Assembly (NCBI GenBank): GCA_947476015.1
Contig: CANJOS010000006.1
Span: forward strand, 1-44,511
Direction: 5' to 3'
Source: Comamonadaceae bacterium
Lineage (GTDB): Bacteria; Pseudomonadota; Gammaproteobacteria; Burkholderiales; Burkholderiaceae_C
Length of the DNA: 44,511 nt
The position numbers and the translations under genes were made by a program. Shown here in pieces: positions 8,484 through 19,100 of the stretch. How positions within the stretch are numbered: position 1 is the first letter of the stretch; each line of letters begins with the position of its first letter. The notes below the pieces were generated by a model, which searched no databases, was not told where the DNA came from, and saw nothing but the letters and a program-made list of their open reading frames with translations.

Positions 8484-9641
8484 GTGAAAAAGCCCCTTAA
8501 AACGAGCTCAAAAACCGCAGTGAAGAAATCCGCCGCGTCAAGCAGTGCCAAAAGCAAGGTGTCGGTACCTGCAAAGAAGGCAAGCAAGCCCGCGCCTGCC
8601 AAAACGCCGCCGAAGAAGGCGGCCCCAAAGCCTCAAGCTGTTGTTAAAAAAGTCGCGTCTAAATCCACGCCAAAAACTGTCAAACCAAGCGCTAAATCAG
8701 CAGCCAAGCCTGTTGCCAAATCCAGTCCCAAACACACCAGCAAACCTGCCAACAAACCTGTGACCAAAACAGCCAGCAAGCCCCCCGTCAAAGCCAAGCC
8801 TGCAAGCAAAGCTGTCAATAAACTCGCAACCAAGCTCGCAACCAAGCCAGTTGCAAAATCGGCACCCAAACCTTCTGCCAAAGCGGCCACCAAGCCGGTG
8901 GTGAAACCTGCAGTTAAAACCGTTGTCAAAGCACCCGTCAAGCCAACCGCAAAAGCTGCTGTCAAAACGGTCAAACCTGAAAAGCTGGCGTTGCCAGTTG
9001 CGTTGCCAGTCATTGCACCGGCGCCGCCGGGCGACGTTCCTGCTCGCGCAGTTCGCCCTTCTGCACGCCTCGCTCAAATTACCGTGCCATCGATGGCGCA
9101 ATCGGTGGCCTCTACTGCTGCGAAAGCCAGTTATCTCCAAAACACGCCTTCTCAAGCCCTCACCCCGCCCCCTTTCGTTGCCGTTAAAAAAGACTCTAAA
9201 TTGGCCAATAACTGGAAAACTAAAAAACCTGATCAGCTCAAAGATGCTGAAATCATGGCAATGTCCGACAACGAGTACATGAACGATGCCCAAATGGCGT
9301 TCTTCAGACTCAAACTGGTCGAACTCAAGCAAGGCATTTTGGCCAATGCCGGTGAGACCACTGAGCACCTTCGTGAAGACACCGTGGTGGTGCCCGATCC
9401 TGCAGACCGTGCCACCATTGAGGAAGAGCACGCCTTGGAGTTGCGCACACGCGACCGGGAGCGCAAATTGCTGAAGAAAATTGAACAATCCATTCAGCGC
9501 ATCGATGCGGGTGACTATGGCTATTGCGATGAAACAGGCGAGCCCATCGGTGTGGGTCGATTGTTGGCACGTCCCACCGCAAATTTGTCTTTAGAAGCCC
9601 AACAACGCCGCGAACTCAAACAAAAAATGTTTGGGGATTGA
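8484..9641 (+). CDS. dksA: DksA/TraR-family RNA polymerase-binding protein with long Lys/Ala/Pro-rich histone-H1-like N-terminal extension and degenerate zinc finger
   Basis: C-terminal DksA domain (DPADRATIEEEHALELRTRDRERKLLKKIEQSIQRIDAGDYGYCDETGEPIGVGRLLARPTANLS). The N-terminal ~170 aa are KPAAKPAxK low complexity. GTG start with SD TAGGAGACAGG. Confidence 0.9.
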   Translation: MKKPLKTSSKTAVKKSAASSSAKSKVSVPAKKASKPAPAKTPPKKAAPKPQAVVKKVASKSTPKTVKPSAKSAAKPVAKSSPKHTSKPANKPVTKTASKPPVKAKPASKAVNKLATKLATKPVAKSAPKPSAKAATKPVVKPAVKTVVKAPVKPTAKAAVKTVKPEKLALPVALPVIAPAPPGDVPARAVRPSARLAQITVPSMAQSVASTAAKASYLQNTPSQALTPPPFVAVKKDSKLANNWKTKKPDQLKDAEIMAMSDNEYMNDAQMAFFRLKLVELKQGILANAGETTEHLREDTVVVPDPADRATIEEEHALELRTRDRERKLLKKIEQSIQRIDAGDYGYCDETGEPIGVGRLLARPTANLSLEAQQRRELKQKMFGD

Positions 9642-9662
9642 GGGTTTGTTTTCTCACTCAAC

Positions 9663-9688
9663 AAGGCTCCGAATGGCGCCTTTTTTTT
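9663..9688 (+). terminator. Rho-independent terminator after the dksA-like gene
   Basis: AAGGCtCC-GAAT-GGcGCCTT stem (one mismatch), followed by T8. Confidence 0.85.
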
Positions 9689-9906
9689 ATGAATCTGCTC
9701 TGAAGTCGCTTTCCTTTTTAAAAAACTGAAATTTGTCAAAAAATTTTTACAAATTCAAATGTTTCAGAACTTACTTGCAGACAAAGTTCTAAGTGCCTAA
9801 TTTTCAACGATTTTTTACTCTAAATTTTCATGCAAAGGCTGTTCTAAGCCATTGATTTCATTAGAAAAAACTTGAAAGCCCTCTTGCGAGGGTGAGAATT
9901 CCTGAT

Positions 9907-9936
9907 AAAGTGCAAAAAAGTGCAATTAAGTGGGAG
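9907..9936 (+). promoter_or_regulatory. candidate MraZ box: three 10-bp direct repeats
   Basis: AAAGTGCAAA / AAAGTGCAAT / TAAGTGGGAG at exact 10-bp period, 45-74 bp upstream of the mraZ start codon. Confidence 0.72.
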
Positions 9937-9980
9937 AAATTCCCGCTTTGCTTTTCTATTGTTCAGGAATCGAGAATCAA

Positions 9981-10409
9981 GTGTTTCAAGGTGCATCTTC
10001 GTTGAGTTTGGACGCCAAAGGCCGCCTGTCGGTGCCTACGCGTCACCGCGAGGTTTTGAGCGCAACGGCCGGTGGTCAGTTGACCATCACAAAACACCCC
10101 CACGGTTGTCTCATGGTCTTTCCGCGCACAGAGTGGGAGCGCTTTCGCGAACGGATTGCGCAGTTGCCGATGGAAGCGCAATGGTGGAAGCGAATCTTCT
10201 TGGGCAATGCCATGGATGTCGAAATGGATGGCACCGGACGGGTTTTGGTTTCGCCTGAGTTGCGCTCAGCGGCCGGCATTGCCAAAGACACCATCCTGCT
10301 GGGAATGGGCAATCACTTTGAGTTGTGGGACAAAACGGCCTACGACACACAAGAAGCGAAAGCCATGCAGGGCGACATGCCCGATGTCTTCAAGGACTTT
10401 TCGTTCTGA
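9981..10409 (+). CDS. mraZ: transcriptional regulator MraZ
   Basis: [24 protein letters not shown]; the second SpoVT/AbrB-like repeat has [17 protein letters not shown]. The start is re-set to GTG 9981 by family alignment (the ORF track starts at 9930). Confidence 0.93.
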   Translation: MFQGASSLSLDAKGRLSVPTRHREVLSATAGGQLTITKHPHGCLMVFPRTEWERFRERIAQLPMEAQWWKRIFLGNAMDVEMDGTGRVLVSPELRSAAGIAKDTILLGMGNHFELWDKTAYDTQEAKAMQGDMPDVFKDFSF

Positions 10410-10416
10410 GGCCTGC

Positions 10417-11379
10417 GTGACGATATCTACTTGGCAACACACCACAGTTTTGCTCTCTGAAGCGGTTGATGCATTGTTAGGCAGTGCAGGCGAAGCCACC
10501 GATCAAGAGGCGGGTCATGCAACGCAAACTTCCTTGACTTATGTGGATGCAACATTTGGGCGTGGTGGGCATTCTCGATTGATTTTGTCGCGCTTGCCGG
10601 CGGCTGCGCATTTGATTGCATTCGACAAAGACATTGAAGCGATTGCGGAGGCGGCCCTCATCAAGGACAGCCGGTTTTCTATACGGCATGAAGGTTTCAA
10701 ACACTTGGGTGAACTCCCCTCCGGCAGCATCGCAGGTGTGTTGATGGACTTGGGGATCAGCTCCCCCCAAATTGACAACCCCGACAGGGGTTTTTCTTTT
10801 CGTTTCGATGGCCCCTTGGACATGCGCATGGACACCACGCGGGGTCTGAGTGTGGCTGAATGGCTGGCGACTGCCAGTGTGGATCAAATCACGGAGGTCG
10901 TCCGCGACTACGGCGAAGAACGTTTTGCATTTCCGATTGCAAAGGCGATTGTGGCTCGCAGACAAGAGCGGGGCCCCATTTCATCGACTGCCGATTTGGC
11001 CGGGATCGTGGCCAGTACCGTCAAAACCCGCGAGCCAGGCAAGGATCCTGCAACGCGGACATTTCAGGCGCTTCGTATTTTCATCAACGCCGAGCTTGAA
11101 GAGCTTGAACAAGCGCTAGCTGCGAGCCTTGAAGTACTAGAGCCCGGTGGCCGCTTGGTGGTTATCAGCTTTCACTCTTTGGAAGATCGCATCGTGAAGC
11201 AATTCATTGCGAAGCATTCGAAAGAGGCTTACGACCGACGCGCACCATTTGCAGTGCCGCAGGCCATGAAGTTGAAATCCTTAGAACGTGTTCGCCCAAG
11301 CGATGCAGAAGTGGCAAGCAATCCACGCTCACGCAGTGCCATCATGCGTGTGGCTGAGAGAACGGCGGTGCTTGCATGA
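10417..11379 (+). CDS. rsmH: 16S rRNA (cytosine1402-N4)-methyltransferase RsmH
   Basis: [77 protein letters not shown] start at 10417. Confidence 0.95.
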   Translation: MTISTWQHTTVLLSEAVDALLGSAGEATDQEAGHATQTSLTYVDATFGRGGHSRLILSRLPAAAHLIAFDKDIEAIAEAALIKDSRFSIRHEGFKHLGELPSGSIAGVLMDLGISSPQIDNPDRGFSFRFDGPLDMRMDTTRGLSVAEWLATASVDQITEVVRDYGEERFAFPIAKAIVARRQERGPISSTADLAGIVASTVKTREPGKDPATRTFQALRIFINAELEELEQALAASLEVLEPGGRLVVISFHSLEDRIVKQFIAKHSKEAYDRRAPFAVPQAMKLKSLERVRPSDAEVASNPRSRSAIMRVAERTAVLA

Positions 11380-11672
11380 CACGACTGAACTTGTTCCTGA
11401 TGATTGCCATCGTGATGTCGGCCATGTTTTTGGTACACAGCCACTATGAAGCACGTCGCTCGTTCATGGCTCTAGAAGCTGCCAGCAAAGAAGCGACCCG
11501 ACTCGAGCTAGAGCATGAGCGTTTGCAAGTAGAACGGCGTTCGCAAGCATCGCCTTTGCGCATTGAACAGATTGCCAAGCAACAACTGCAAATGCGTTTG
11601 GTTACGCCAGGTATCACGCAGTACGTGAAGCAACCCACCGATATGCAGAAGCCTGCAGAGGTCAAGCGATGA
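11376..11672 (+). CDS. ftsL: cell division protein FtsL
   Basis: Small bitopic protein with a coiled coil between rsmH and ftsI; 4-nt start/stop overlaps on both sides. Confidence 0.9.
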   Translation: MTRLNLFLMIAIVMSAMFLVHSHYEARRSFMALEAASKEATRLELEHERLQVERRSQASPLRIEQIAKQQLQMRLVTPGITQYVKQPTDMQKPAEVKR

Positions 11673-13402
11673 GCCGCAGTGTTCAGCTTTCCTCTAGCCC
11701 GTTGTTGGCCAGCAAAACGCCTGTTTGGCGCAGCAAATTGATTGTGGCCGCCATGGCATTGGCTTTTATGGGCTTGGCAGTGCGTGCCGGATATGTCCAA
11801 GTGTTTGAAAACGCTTTTTTTAAACGTCAGGGTGAAGTCCGCTTTGCCAGAACACTCACCTTGCCGGCCAATCGAGGGCGCATTTTAGATCGCAATGGAC
11901 TGATCTTGGCTTCCAGTGTGCCAGCCCCCAGCGTATGGGCTAACCCTGAAGAGATTGATCGTTCACCTGAAGGTTTGCGTCATTTGAGCAAGTTGTTGGA
12001 AATGTCGCCCGCTGAATTGTCTAAGAAATTAGAGAATGAAGACAAGACCTTTGTGTGGCTGCGTCGTCAAATGGACGAGCTCGTGGTGAAAGAAGTTTTG
12101 GCCTTGAACATCAAAGGCATCTACACCATCAAAGAATACAAACGCTTGTATCCTGAAGGTGAGTCTGCAGCGCACATTGTGGGCTTCACCAATGTAGAGG
12201 ACAAAGGCCAAGAAGGCATTGAGTTGATTTTCCAAAATCAACTGGCTGGCAAACCTGGTGCGCGACGCGTGATCAAAGATCGCTTGGGCCGAGTGGTGGA
12301 GGATGTGGGTCAAATGACACCACCTGTCGATGGCGAAGATTTGCAATTGAGCATTGACAGCAAAGTTCAGTTCTTTGCTTATCAAAAGTTGCGCGAATCT
12401 GTTTTGCAAAACAAAGCCAAGGGCGGTAGTGTGGTGGTGCTGGATGCTCAATCAGGTGAAATTTTGGCATTGGCCAACTACCCCAGTTACTCGCCTGATA
12501 AACGTGTGAATTTGAGTGGTGAACAATTGCGCAACCGTGCGCTCACCGACAGCTTTGAGCCAGGCTCCACCATGAAGCCCTTCGCCATTGCGTTGGCCTT
12601 AGAAAAAGGCATCGTCAAGCCTGAATCGATCATTCAAACCGCACCAGGCAGCATCAACATCACAGGTTCTACCATCACCGATGCTCATCCGCATGGCGCA
12701 TTGACCGTGAACGAAGTGATTCAAAAATCCAGCAACGTGGGCACGGTGAAGATTGCCATGCAAACGCAGCCGCGCGAAATGTGGGAGATGTTCACGGCGG
12801 TGGGCTTTGGTCAAAAGCCCCAGTTGCCCTTTCCGGGTGTGGTGAGTGGTCGCTTGAGGGCCGCTAAAACATGGCGTCCGATAGAGCAGGCCACCATGAG
12901 TTATGGCTATGGCGTGTCGGTGAGCTTGTTCCAAATGGCCAGGGCTTACACCATCTTTGCCAGCGACGGTCAATCTTTGCCAGCCACTTTGATCAAGAAT
13001 GGCCAAATTCCTGTGGGCGTGCCAGTCATCAGTCCTGAAAATGCACAAGCCATGCGACACATGCTGAACTTGGCTGCAGGCCCTGGGGGCACTGCCCAAA
13101 AAGCACAAACTGTGGGCTACTCGGTCGGCGGTAAAACTGGTACAGCACACAAACAAGAGGGCAAAGGCTACGCAGGGAAAAAGTACCGCGGTGTTTTTGT
13201 AGGCATGGCGCCAATCGAGAAGCCACGCATTGTGGTGGCGGTCATGATTGATGAGCCGTCCAATGGCTTGTACTACGGTGGTGATGTCGCTGCGCCAGTT
13301 TTCAGTCAAACTGTTCAGCAAAGTTTGCGTTTGTTGGGGGTTCAACCCGACATGAGCGTCAAGCCACAAATTGTGGCCAATGGTGTGGAGGAATCGTTCT
13401 GA
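11669..13402 (+). CDS. ftsI: peptidoglycan D,D-transpeptidase FtsI (PBP3)
   Basis: NRGRILDRNGLILA; transpeptidase motifs STMKPF, SSN, KTGTAHK. Confidence 0.96.
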   Translation: MSRSVQLSSSPLLASKTPVWRSKLIVAAMALAFMGLAVRAGYVQVFENAFFKRQGEVRFARTLTLPANRGRILDRNGLILASSVPAPSVWANPEEIDRSPEGLRHLSKLLEMSPAELSKKLENEDKTFVWLRRQMDELVVKEVLALNIKGIYTIKEYKRLYPEGESAAHIVGFTNVEDKGQEGIELIFQNQLAGKPGARRVIKDRLGRVVEDVGQMTPPVDGEDLQLSIDSKVQFFAYQKLRESVLQNKAKGGSVVVLDAQSGEILALANYPSYSPDKRVNLSGEQLRNRALTDSFEPGSTMKPFAIALALEKGIVKPESIIQTAPGSINITGSTITDAHPHGALTVNEVIQKSSNVGTVKIAMQTQPREMWEMFTAVGFGQKPQLPFPGVVSGRLRAAKTWRPIEQATMSYGYGVSVSLFQMARAYTIFASDGQSLPATLIKNGQIPVGVPVISPENAQAMRHMLNLAAGPGGTAQKAQTVGYSVGGKTGTAHKQEGKGYAGKKYRGVFVGMAPIEKPRIVVAVMIDEPSNGLYYGGDVAAPVFSQTVQQSLRLLGVQPDMSVKPQIVANGVEESF

Positions 13403-14964
13403 TGCAAAGTTTGCACAGCCCCACCCAAGCAGCAGAGTGGTTGCGTCAACATGTGACAGGTGCCCTGTGCACCGACAGTCGCCAAGTGCGCAAGGGCGAT
13501 GCCTTCATTGCGTGGCCAGGTGCTGCCACCGATGGCCGCGCCTATGTCGCTTCTGCTTTCTCTCAAGGCGCTCAGGTTTGTTTGGTCGAGGCAAAAGACT
13601 CAGAGTCATGGGCAAAGGCTTGGACATCGCCTGAGTTGAATGTGGCTGCCAATGTGGCCACCTATGTTGGACTCAAAGCCGATACGGGTTGGATCGCCGA
13701 TGCATATTACGAGCAGCCCAGCCAGGCTCTTCAAGTATTGGCCGTGACGGGTACGAATGGGAAAACATCCACAACATGGTGGTTGGCGCAAGCCTTGAAC
13801 AGGGTGGGGCTTGTCAATTCAGACTTTGTTTCGCGTTGCGCAGTCGTGGGTACCTTGGGTGTGGGCGAACCCCCTCATTTAATTTCAACAGGCCTGACCA
13901 CACCCGATCCTATTGTGTTGCAAGCCCATTTGAGAAAATTTGTGACTGAGGGTGTGACCCATTGCGCCATGGAGGCCAGTTCCATTGGCATTGAGGAGCA
14001 ACGCTTGGCTGGAACGCGTATCCACTTGGCTGTTTTCACGAATTTCACACAAGATCATTTGGACTACCACGGCTCCATGGCTGCTTATTGGCAAGCCAAG
14101 GCCTCGTTGTTTGCTTGGCCAGATTTGAAAGTGGCGGTGGTCAATGTGGACGATGCTCACGGCGCGCAATTGGCTCTGGAATTGCAAACCCATGTCGTGA
14201 ATCTTTGGACTTGTTCCAGTCAAGGCAGGCCAGCACGACTGCAGGCGCAGAATATTCAACGCAGCCTCGCGGGGATGGCCTTTGAAGTGTGTGAAAAAGG
14301 CAAGGTATTGCCTTTGCAAACGAGTCTGATGGGCGACTACAACATTGACAACTTACTGGGTGTCATGGCGAGTCTTCGGGCTCTGGGAATTTCTTTGTCG
14401 CAAGCGGTTGATGTGTGCGCCACCCTCAAGGCCGTTCCGGGACGCATGGAAAAAGTGACGCTTGAGACGCCCTCAGAAATTTCAGCATTGCCCTTGACGC
14501 TGATTGATTACGCACACACACCCGATGCTGTGTCGCAAACATTGTCTGCTCTCAAACCAGTGGTGCAGTCGCTCGGTTCTCAACTTTGGTGTGTGTTGGG
14601 TTGTGGTGGCGACCGCGATGCCAGCAAGCGGCCCTTGATGGCTGCAGCGGCAGAGGCTTTGGCTGACAAACTTGTGCTCACCAGTGACAACCCCCGCAGC
14701 GAAATGCCTGGCGCCATTGTGGCAGACATGCGAAAAGGCCTGAAAGCACCCAATGCCGCCTATCAAGAGCTTGACCGCGCAAAAGCCATTGCCCATGCGG
14801 TCAGGCATGCTGGCGCCCATGACGTCATTTTGATTGCAGGCAAGGGGCATGAAAATACGCAAGAGATTGCCGGTGTGAAATATCCTTTTGACGATCGGCT
14901 TCAAGCGCAAACCGCTTTGCGCGAGCGCGCCATGGCGGCATGGACGTCAGGCGGTCAGTCATGA
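13402..14964 (+). CDS. murE: UDP-N-acetylmuramoyl-tripeptide synthetase MurE
   Basis: Mur ligase ATP site VTGTNGKTSTTWW; DNPRSE motif; dcw position. Confidence 0.96.
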   Translation: MQSLHSPTQAAEWLRQHVTGALCTDSRQVRKGDAFIAWPGAATDGRAYVASAFSQGAQVCLVEAKDSESWAKAWTSPELNVAANVATYVGLKADTGWIADAYYEQPSQALQVLAVTGTNGKTSTTWWLAQALNRVGLVNSDFVSRCAVVGTLGVGEPPHLISTGLTTPDPIVLQAHLRKFVTEGVTHCAMEASSIGIEEQRLAGTRIHLAVFTNFTQDHLDYHGSMAAYWQAKASLFAWPDLKVAVVNVDDAHGAQLALELQTHVVNLWTCSSQGRPARLQAQNIQRSLAGMAFEVCEKGKVLPLQTSLMGDYNIDNLLGVMASLRALGISLSQAVDVCATLKAVPGRMEKVTLETPSEISALPLTLIDYAHTPDAVSQTLSALKPVVQSLGSQLWCVLGCGGDRDASKRPLMAAAAEALADKLVLTSDNPRSEMPGAIVADMRKGLKAPNAAYQELDRAKAIAHAVRHAGAHDVILIAGKGHENTQEIAGVKYPFDDRLQAQTALRERAMAAWTSGGQS

Positions 14965-16415
14965 ACATCACGCTGACCCAACTTCAACAATGGCTGCCAA
15001 TGGCTGCATTGGCCAATGCGTCAGCGCTCAGCCCGATCGCTCTGAATCCTAGCATTCAAGCCATTCGCACGGACAGCCGCAGCATTGTGGCGGGTGATTT
15101 GTTTGTCGCCCTCAAAGGTGAAACATGGGATGGCATTGACTTCTTGGCACAAGCCCAAGCACAAGGCGCCGTGGCGGTATTGTTTGAAGCTCAAGATGGC
15201 CACTGCACCGATGTACAAAAGTATTTGGCGGATTTGGTCGTCCCTGCTTTGTGCGTGGCCAACGCCCGAGAAGCCTTGGGTAAGTTGGCGGCCCATTGGC
15301 GCCGGCAGTTTGAACTCTCGCTCATTGGCGTCACCGGCAGCAACGGCAAAACCACGGTGACGCAAATGATTTCTGCGGTACTTCGTGCCGATGCAGCGCA
15401 AGCTTCTTTGTCTACGCAAGGCAATTTGAACAACGACATTGGCGTACCGCTCACTTTGTTCAACCTGCGCGCTTCACATCGCCGCGCCGTTGTGGAATTG
15501 GGGATGAACCACCCTGGTGAAATTGAGGTGCTTGCAAGCTTTGCTCAACCTACCATTGGTTTGGTCAACAACGCGCAGCGCGAGCATCAAGAATTCATGA
15601 CCACGGTAGAAGCAGTGGCGCTTGAAAATGGCGAAGTCATTCGGGCCTTGCCTGCCAATGGCATTGCTGTGTTCCCTGCGCAAGATCACTACACCTCGCT
15701 TTGGAAAGGACTTGCTGGCGCACGTCAATGCATCACCTTTGGATGGCAAGAGGGTGACGTTCAAGCCCACCAAATCACCTGGGCGAAGGGTGCTTGGCGT
15801 TTTCAATTGCTCACCCCGCAAGGTGCCATGTCCTGCCGTTTGAACATTGCGGGCAGGCACAACGTGCTCAATGCGCTGGCCGCAGCGGCTTGCGCATTGG
15901 CGGCAGGTATGAACTTGGCCACCATTGTGCAGGGGCTGGAAAATTTTGAAGCTGTCAAAGGACGTTCTAAATCCTGGCAATGGCAAGTGGAGGGTCATCC
16001 CTTCACTTTGGTTGATGACACCTACAACGCTAATCCAGATTCAGTGCGAGCCGCCATTGACGTTTTGGCTGAATTGCCGGCGCCCCGTTTGATGGTGTTG
16101 GGCGACATGGGTGAAGTGGGTCAACAAGGGCCCGAATTCCACACCGAAGTGGGCGCCTACGCCAAGTCGCAGGGCATTCAATCACTCTTCGCACTGGGTG
16201 TGTTGTCTCAATTCAGCTGTCAAGCATTTGAAGGTGCTCAGCATTTTGAAGAGATGAGTGCGCTACAACACGCTGTGTTGCAGCAGATTGGAAATTTCCA
16301 AAGTGTGGTGGTCAAGGGATCACGCTTTATGAAGATGGAACGTGTGGTTGAAGCTTTGCGTGAAAAAAGTCAAAACGTGCCCGTGACAGAAAGAGAGTCA
16401 GCACATGCTGCTTAA
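14961..16415 (+). CDS. murF: UDP-N-acetylmuramoyl-tripeptide-D-alanyl-D-alanine ligase MurF
   Basis: [45 protein letters not shown]. The ATGA overlap with murE sets the start at 14961. Confidence 0.96.
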   Translation: MNITLTQLQQWLPMAALANASALSPIALNPSIQAIRTDSRSIVAGDLFVALKGETWDGIDFLAQAQAQGAVAVLFEAQDGHCTDVQKYLADLVVPALCVANAREALGKLAAHWRRQFELSLIGVTGSNGKTTVTQMISAVLRADAAQASLSTQGNLNNDIGVPLTLFNLRASHRRAVVELGMNHPGEIEVLASFAQPTIGLVNNAQREHQEFMTTVEAVALENGEVIRALPANGIAVFPAQDHYTSLWKGLAGARQCITFGWQEGDVQAHQITWAKGAWRFQLLTPQGAMSCRLNIAGRHNVLNALAAAACALAAGMNLATIVQGLENFEAVKGRSKSWQWQVEGHPFTLVDDTYNANPDSVRAAIDVLAELPAPRLMVLGDMGEVGQQGPEFHTEVGAYAKSQGIQSLFALGVLSQFSCQAFEGAQHFEEMSALQHAVLQQIGNFQSVVVKGSRFMKMERVVEALREKSQNVPVTERESAHAA

Positions 16416-17583
16416 TTTGGCACAGTGGTTGCAAAGCTTGTCGCCAGAATGGGGCTTTTTGCGTGTTTTTCAGTACATCACATTCCGTGCGGTGATGGCC
16501 GCACTGACCTCATTGCTCATTGGCTTGTTGGCAGGCCCGGCCGTGATACGGCATTTGGCTTCCTTGAAAATCGGCCAACCAGTTCGTGGTTATGGCATGG
16601 AAAGCCATCTTGCAAAAAACGGAACCCCCACCATGGGTGGCGTTTTGATTCTGTTGTCGATTGCATTGAGTACGTTGCTGTGGTTTGACCTGTCCAATCG
16701 CTTTGTTTGGATCGTGCTGGTTGTGACTTTGGGTTTTGGTGCCATTGGTTGGGTCGACGACTGGCGCAAAGTGGTCAACAAAGATCCCGAGGGCATGCGG
16801 TCACGCGAAAAATATTTCTGGCAGTCGGTGATTGGTTTGCTGGCCGCTTTCTATTTGGTTTTCAGCATTTCAGAAGATTCGAACTTGCGCGTGTTTGAGT
16901 TATTCATGAAGTGGGTTATCTCAGGCTTTGATGTGAACTTGCCGCCCAAGGCTGGACTCTTGTTGCCATTCTTTAAAGAAGTCAGCTATCCGCTGGGCGT
17001 GTTGGGGTTCATGTTCTTGACCTACTTGGTCATTGTGGGTTCTAGCAACGCGGTGAATTTGACCGATGGGCTTGACGGCTTGGCCATCATGCCCGTGGTG
17101 ATGGTGGGCTCAGCTTTGGGTGTATTTGCCTACGTCACAGGCAGCTCGGTGTATGCCAAATATTTGTTCTTGCCCTACATTCCAGGCGCGGGCGAGTTGC
17201 TCATCTTCTGTGCCGCCATGGCGGGCGCTGGTTTGGCATTTTTATGGTTCAACACCCATCCAGCGCAAGTCTTCATGGGCGATGTTGGGGCTTTGGCTTT
17301 GGGTGCTGCGCTGGGCACCATTGCAGTCATCGTGCGCCAAGAAATTGTGTTGGCCATCATGGGTGGAATTTTTGTGGTGGAAGCTTTGTCCGTCATGGTG
17401 CAAGTGTCTTACTTTAAATACACGAAGAAAAAATATGGTGAAGGGCGTCGTATTTTGAAGATGGCACCTTTGCACCACCACTTCGAGAAGAGTGGTTGGA
17501 AAGAGACGCAAGTGGTGGTTCGTTTTTGGATCATCACCATGTTGCTGTGCTTGGTGGGCTTGTCGACTTTGAAGCTGAGATAA
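16405..17583 (+). CDS. mraY: phospho-N-acetylmuramoyl-pentapeptide transferase MraY
   Basis: [45 protein letters not shown]. Confidence 0.97.
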   Translation: MLLNLAQWLQSLSPEWGFLRVFQYITFRAVMAALTSLLIGLLAGPAVIRHLASLKIGQPVRGYGMESHLAKNGTPTMGGVLILLSIALSTLLWFDLSNRFVWIVLVVTLGFGAIGWVDDWRKVVNKDPEGMRSREKYFWQSVIGLLAAFYLVFSISEDSNLRVFELFMKWVISGFDVNLPPKAGLLLPFFKEVSYPLGVLGFMFLTYLVIVGSSNAVNLTDGLDGLAIMPVVMVGSALGVFAYVTGSSVYAKYLFLPYIPGAGELLIFCAAMAGAGLAFLWFNTHPAQVFMGDVGALALGAALGTIAVIVRQEIVLAIMGGIFVVEALSVMVQVSYFKYTKKKYGEGRRILKMAPLHHHFEKSGWKETQVVVRFWIITMLLCLVGLSTLKLR

Positions 17584-17585
17584 GA

Positions 17586-19100
17586 ATGAACTATCTTCAA
17601 GGGCAACACATTTTGATTTTGGGCTTGGGCAGCTCAGGCTTGGCCATGGCCCGCTGGTGTGCCATGTTGGGTGCAGATGTGATTGTGGCGGACACCCGTG
17701 AAACACCTGCCAATTTAAAAGTACTTCAAGCTGAATGGCCTCAAGTGGTATTTGTTTCGGGTCCTTTTGGCGCACATTTGATTGAGGGTACTGCAGTGCG
17801 CGCTGTTTTTGTCAGCCCAGGTTTGGCGCCCACTGAAACAGCCGCAGTTTTAGACCCTGCAAAATCTCTGGGCTTGTGGGTGGGTGGTGAGCTCACGCTC
17901 TTTGTCCAGGCGCTTGAGAAACTTCAGCAAACCCGAGACTACAAACCGGCTGTGTTGGCCATCACGGGCACCAATGGCAAAACTACCGTGACCTCTTTGA
18001 CGGGTCAATTGGTCGAACGAGCAGGGAAAACGGTGAAAGTCGCTGGCAATATTGGCCCCACTTTGTTGGACACATTGCGTGAGTCGCTCGATGCCGAACT
18101 GCCAGAGGTCTGGGTTTTAGAACTCTCTAGTTTCCAATTGGAAAATGCGGGCCCCTTTGAGCCAACCGCTGCCACGGTGCTGAACATTTCACAAGATCAC
18201 TTGGATTGGCATGGCAGCATGCAAGCCTATGCTGCTGCCAAAGAAAAGATATTTGGTGCCAGCAGTCTGATGCTGTTGAACCGTGAGGACGCACAAGTCA
18301 TGGCCATGTTGCCTGAGCCGGTGCGTGCCAAACTGCAAAAACCTGTTGTAAGAGAGCACATCACTTTGGGTGCCGACATGCCCAACCGCCCTGGCGACTT
18401 TGGTTTGGAAACGGTCAATGGCATGACATGGCTGGTCAGGGCATTGGAGTCGGATGAAACCCGTCGTCTTCGCAAAGGTGAAGTTGAAGAAATCCACATT
18501 CAACGGCTGATGCCTGCTGATGCGCTGCGAATTCGGGGCACACACAACGCGGTGAATGCTTTGGCTGCATTGGCCTTGGCCAGCAGTGCCGGTTGTGGTT
18601 TGGCGTCGATGCTCTTTGGCCTTCGCGAGTACAAGGGTGAGCCTCATCGGCTTGAGCCTGTAGCCATCGTGCACGAGGTTGAATATTTCGATGACAGCAA
18701 GGGTACCAATGTGGGCGCTACCGTGGCCGCTTTAAAAGGGCTTGGGGCAGACCGACGTGTCGTTCTTATTTTGGGCGGTGAAGGCAAGGGGCAAGATTTC
18801 TCAACGCTTGCTGAGCCGGTATCTCGTTTTGCGCGGGCGGTGGTATTGATCGGGCGTGATGCGCCTTTGATTCGCGAGGCGTTGAAACTGTGTGAGGTTC
18901 CCTTGACAGACGCCGCCTCGTTGCCAGATGCGGTATGGACAGCCAAAGAGAGCGCCCAAAGCGGTGATGCCGTTTTGCTCTCGCCAGCATGTGCAAGCTT
19001 TGACATGTTTCAAGACTATGCACATCGCGCGCAGGTTTTTTGTCAGGCAGTTGCGGAGATCGCTGACGCAGCAGGTCAAGTCATGGAGACTTCACTGTGA
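17586..19100 (+). CDS. murD: UDP-N-acetylmuramoylalanine-D-glutamate ligase MurD
   Basis: [37 protein letters not shown]. The start is re-set to ATG 17586. Confidence 0.95.
   Translation: MNYLQGQHILILGLGSSGLAMARWCAMLGADVIVADTRETPANLKVLQAEWPQVVFVSGPFGAHLIEGTAVRAVFVSPGLAPTETAAVLDPAKSLGLWVGGELTLFVQALEKLQQTRDYKPAVLAITGTNGKTTVTSLTGQLVERAGKTVKVAGNIGPTLLDTLRESLDAELPEVWVLELSSFQLENAGPFEPTAATVLNISQDHLDWHGSMQAYAAAKEKIFGASSLMLLNREDAQVMAMLPEPVRAKLQKPVVREHITLGADMPNRPGDFGLETVNGMTWLVRALESDETRRLRKGEVEEIHIQRLMPADALRIRGTHNAVNALAALALASSAGCGLASMLFGLREYKGEPHRLEPVAIVHEVEYFDDSKGTNVGATVAALKGLGADRRVVLILGGEGKGQDFSTLAEPVSRFARAVVLIGRDAPLIREALKLCEVPLTDAASLPDAVWTAKESAQSGDAVLLSPACASFDMFQDYAHRAQVFCQAVAEIADAAGQVMETSL

Noticed and set aside
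8633-9488. Long minus-strand ORFs (126 and 263 aa) opposite the dksA-like gene
   Set aside because: Mirror of low-complexity Lys/Ala/Pro codons; composition artefact.
9930-9980. N-terminal extension [17 protein letters not shown] of mraZ
   Set aside because: MraZ proteins start at (M/V)FQGA. The extension lies over the MraZ-box repeats, so it is probably untranslated.
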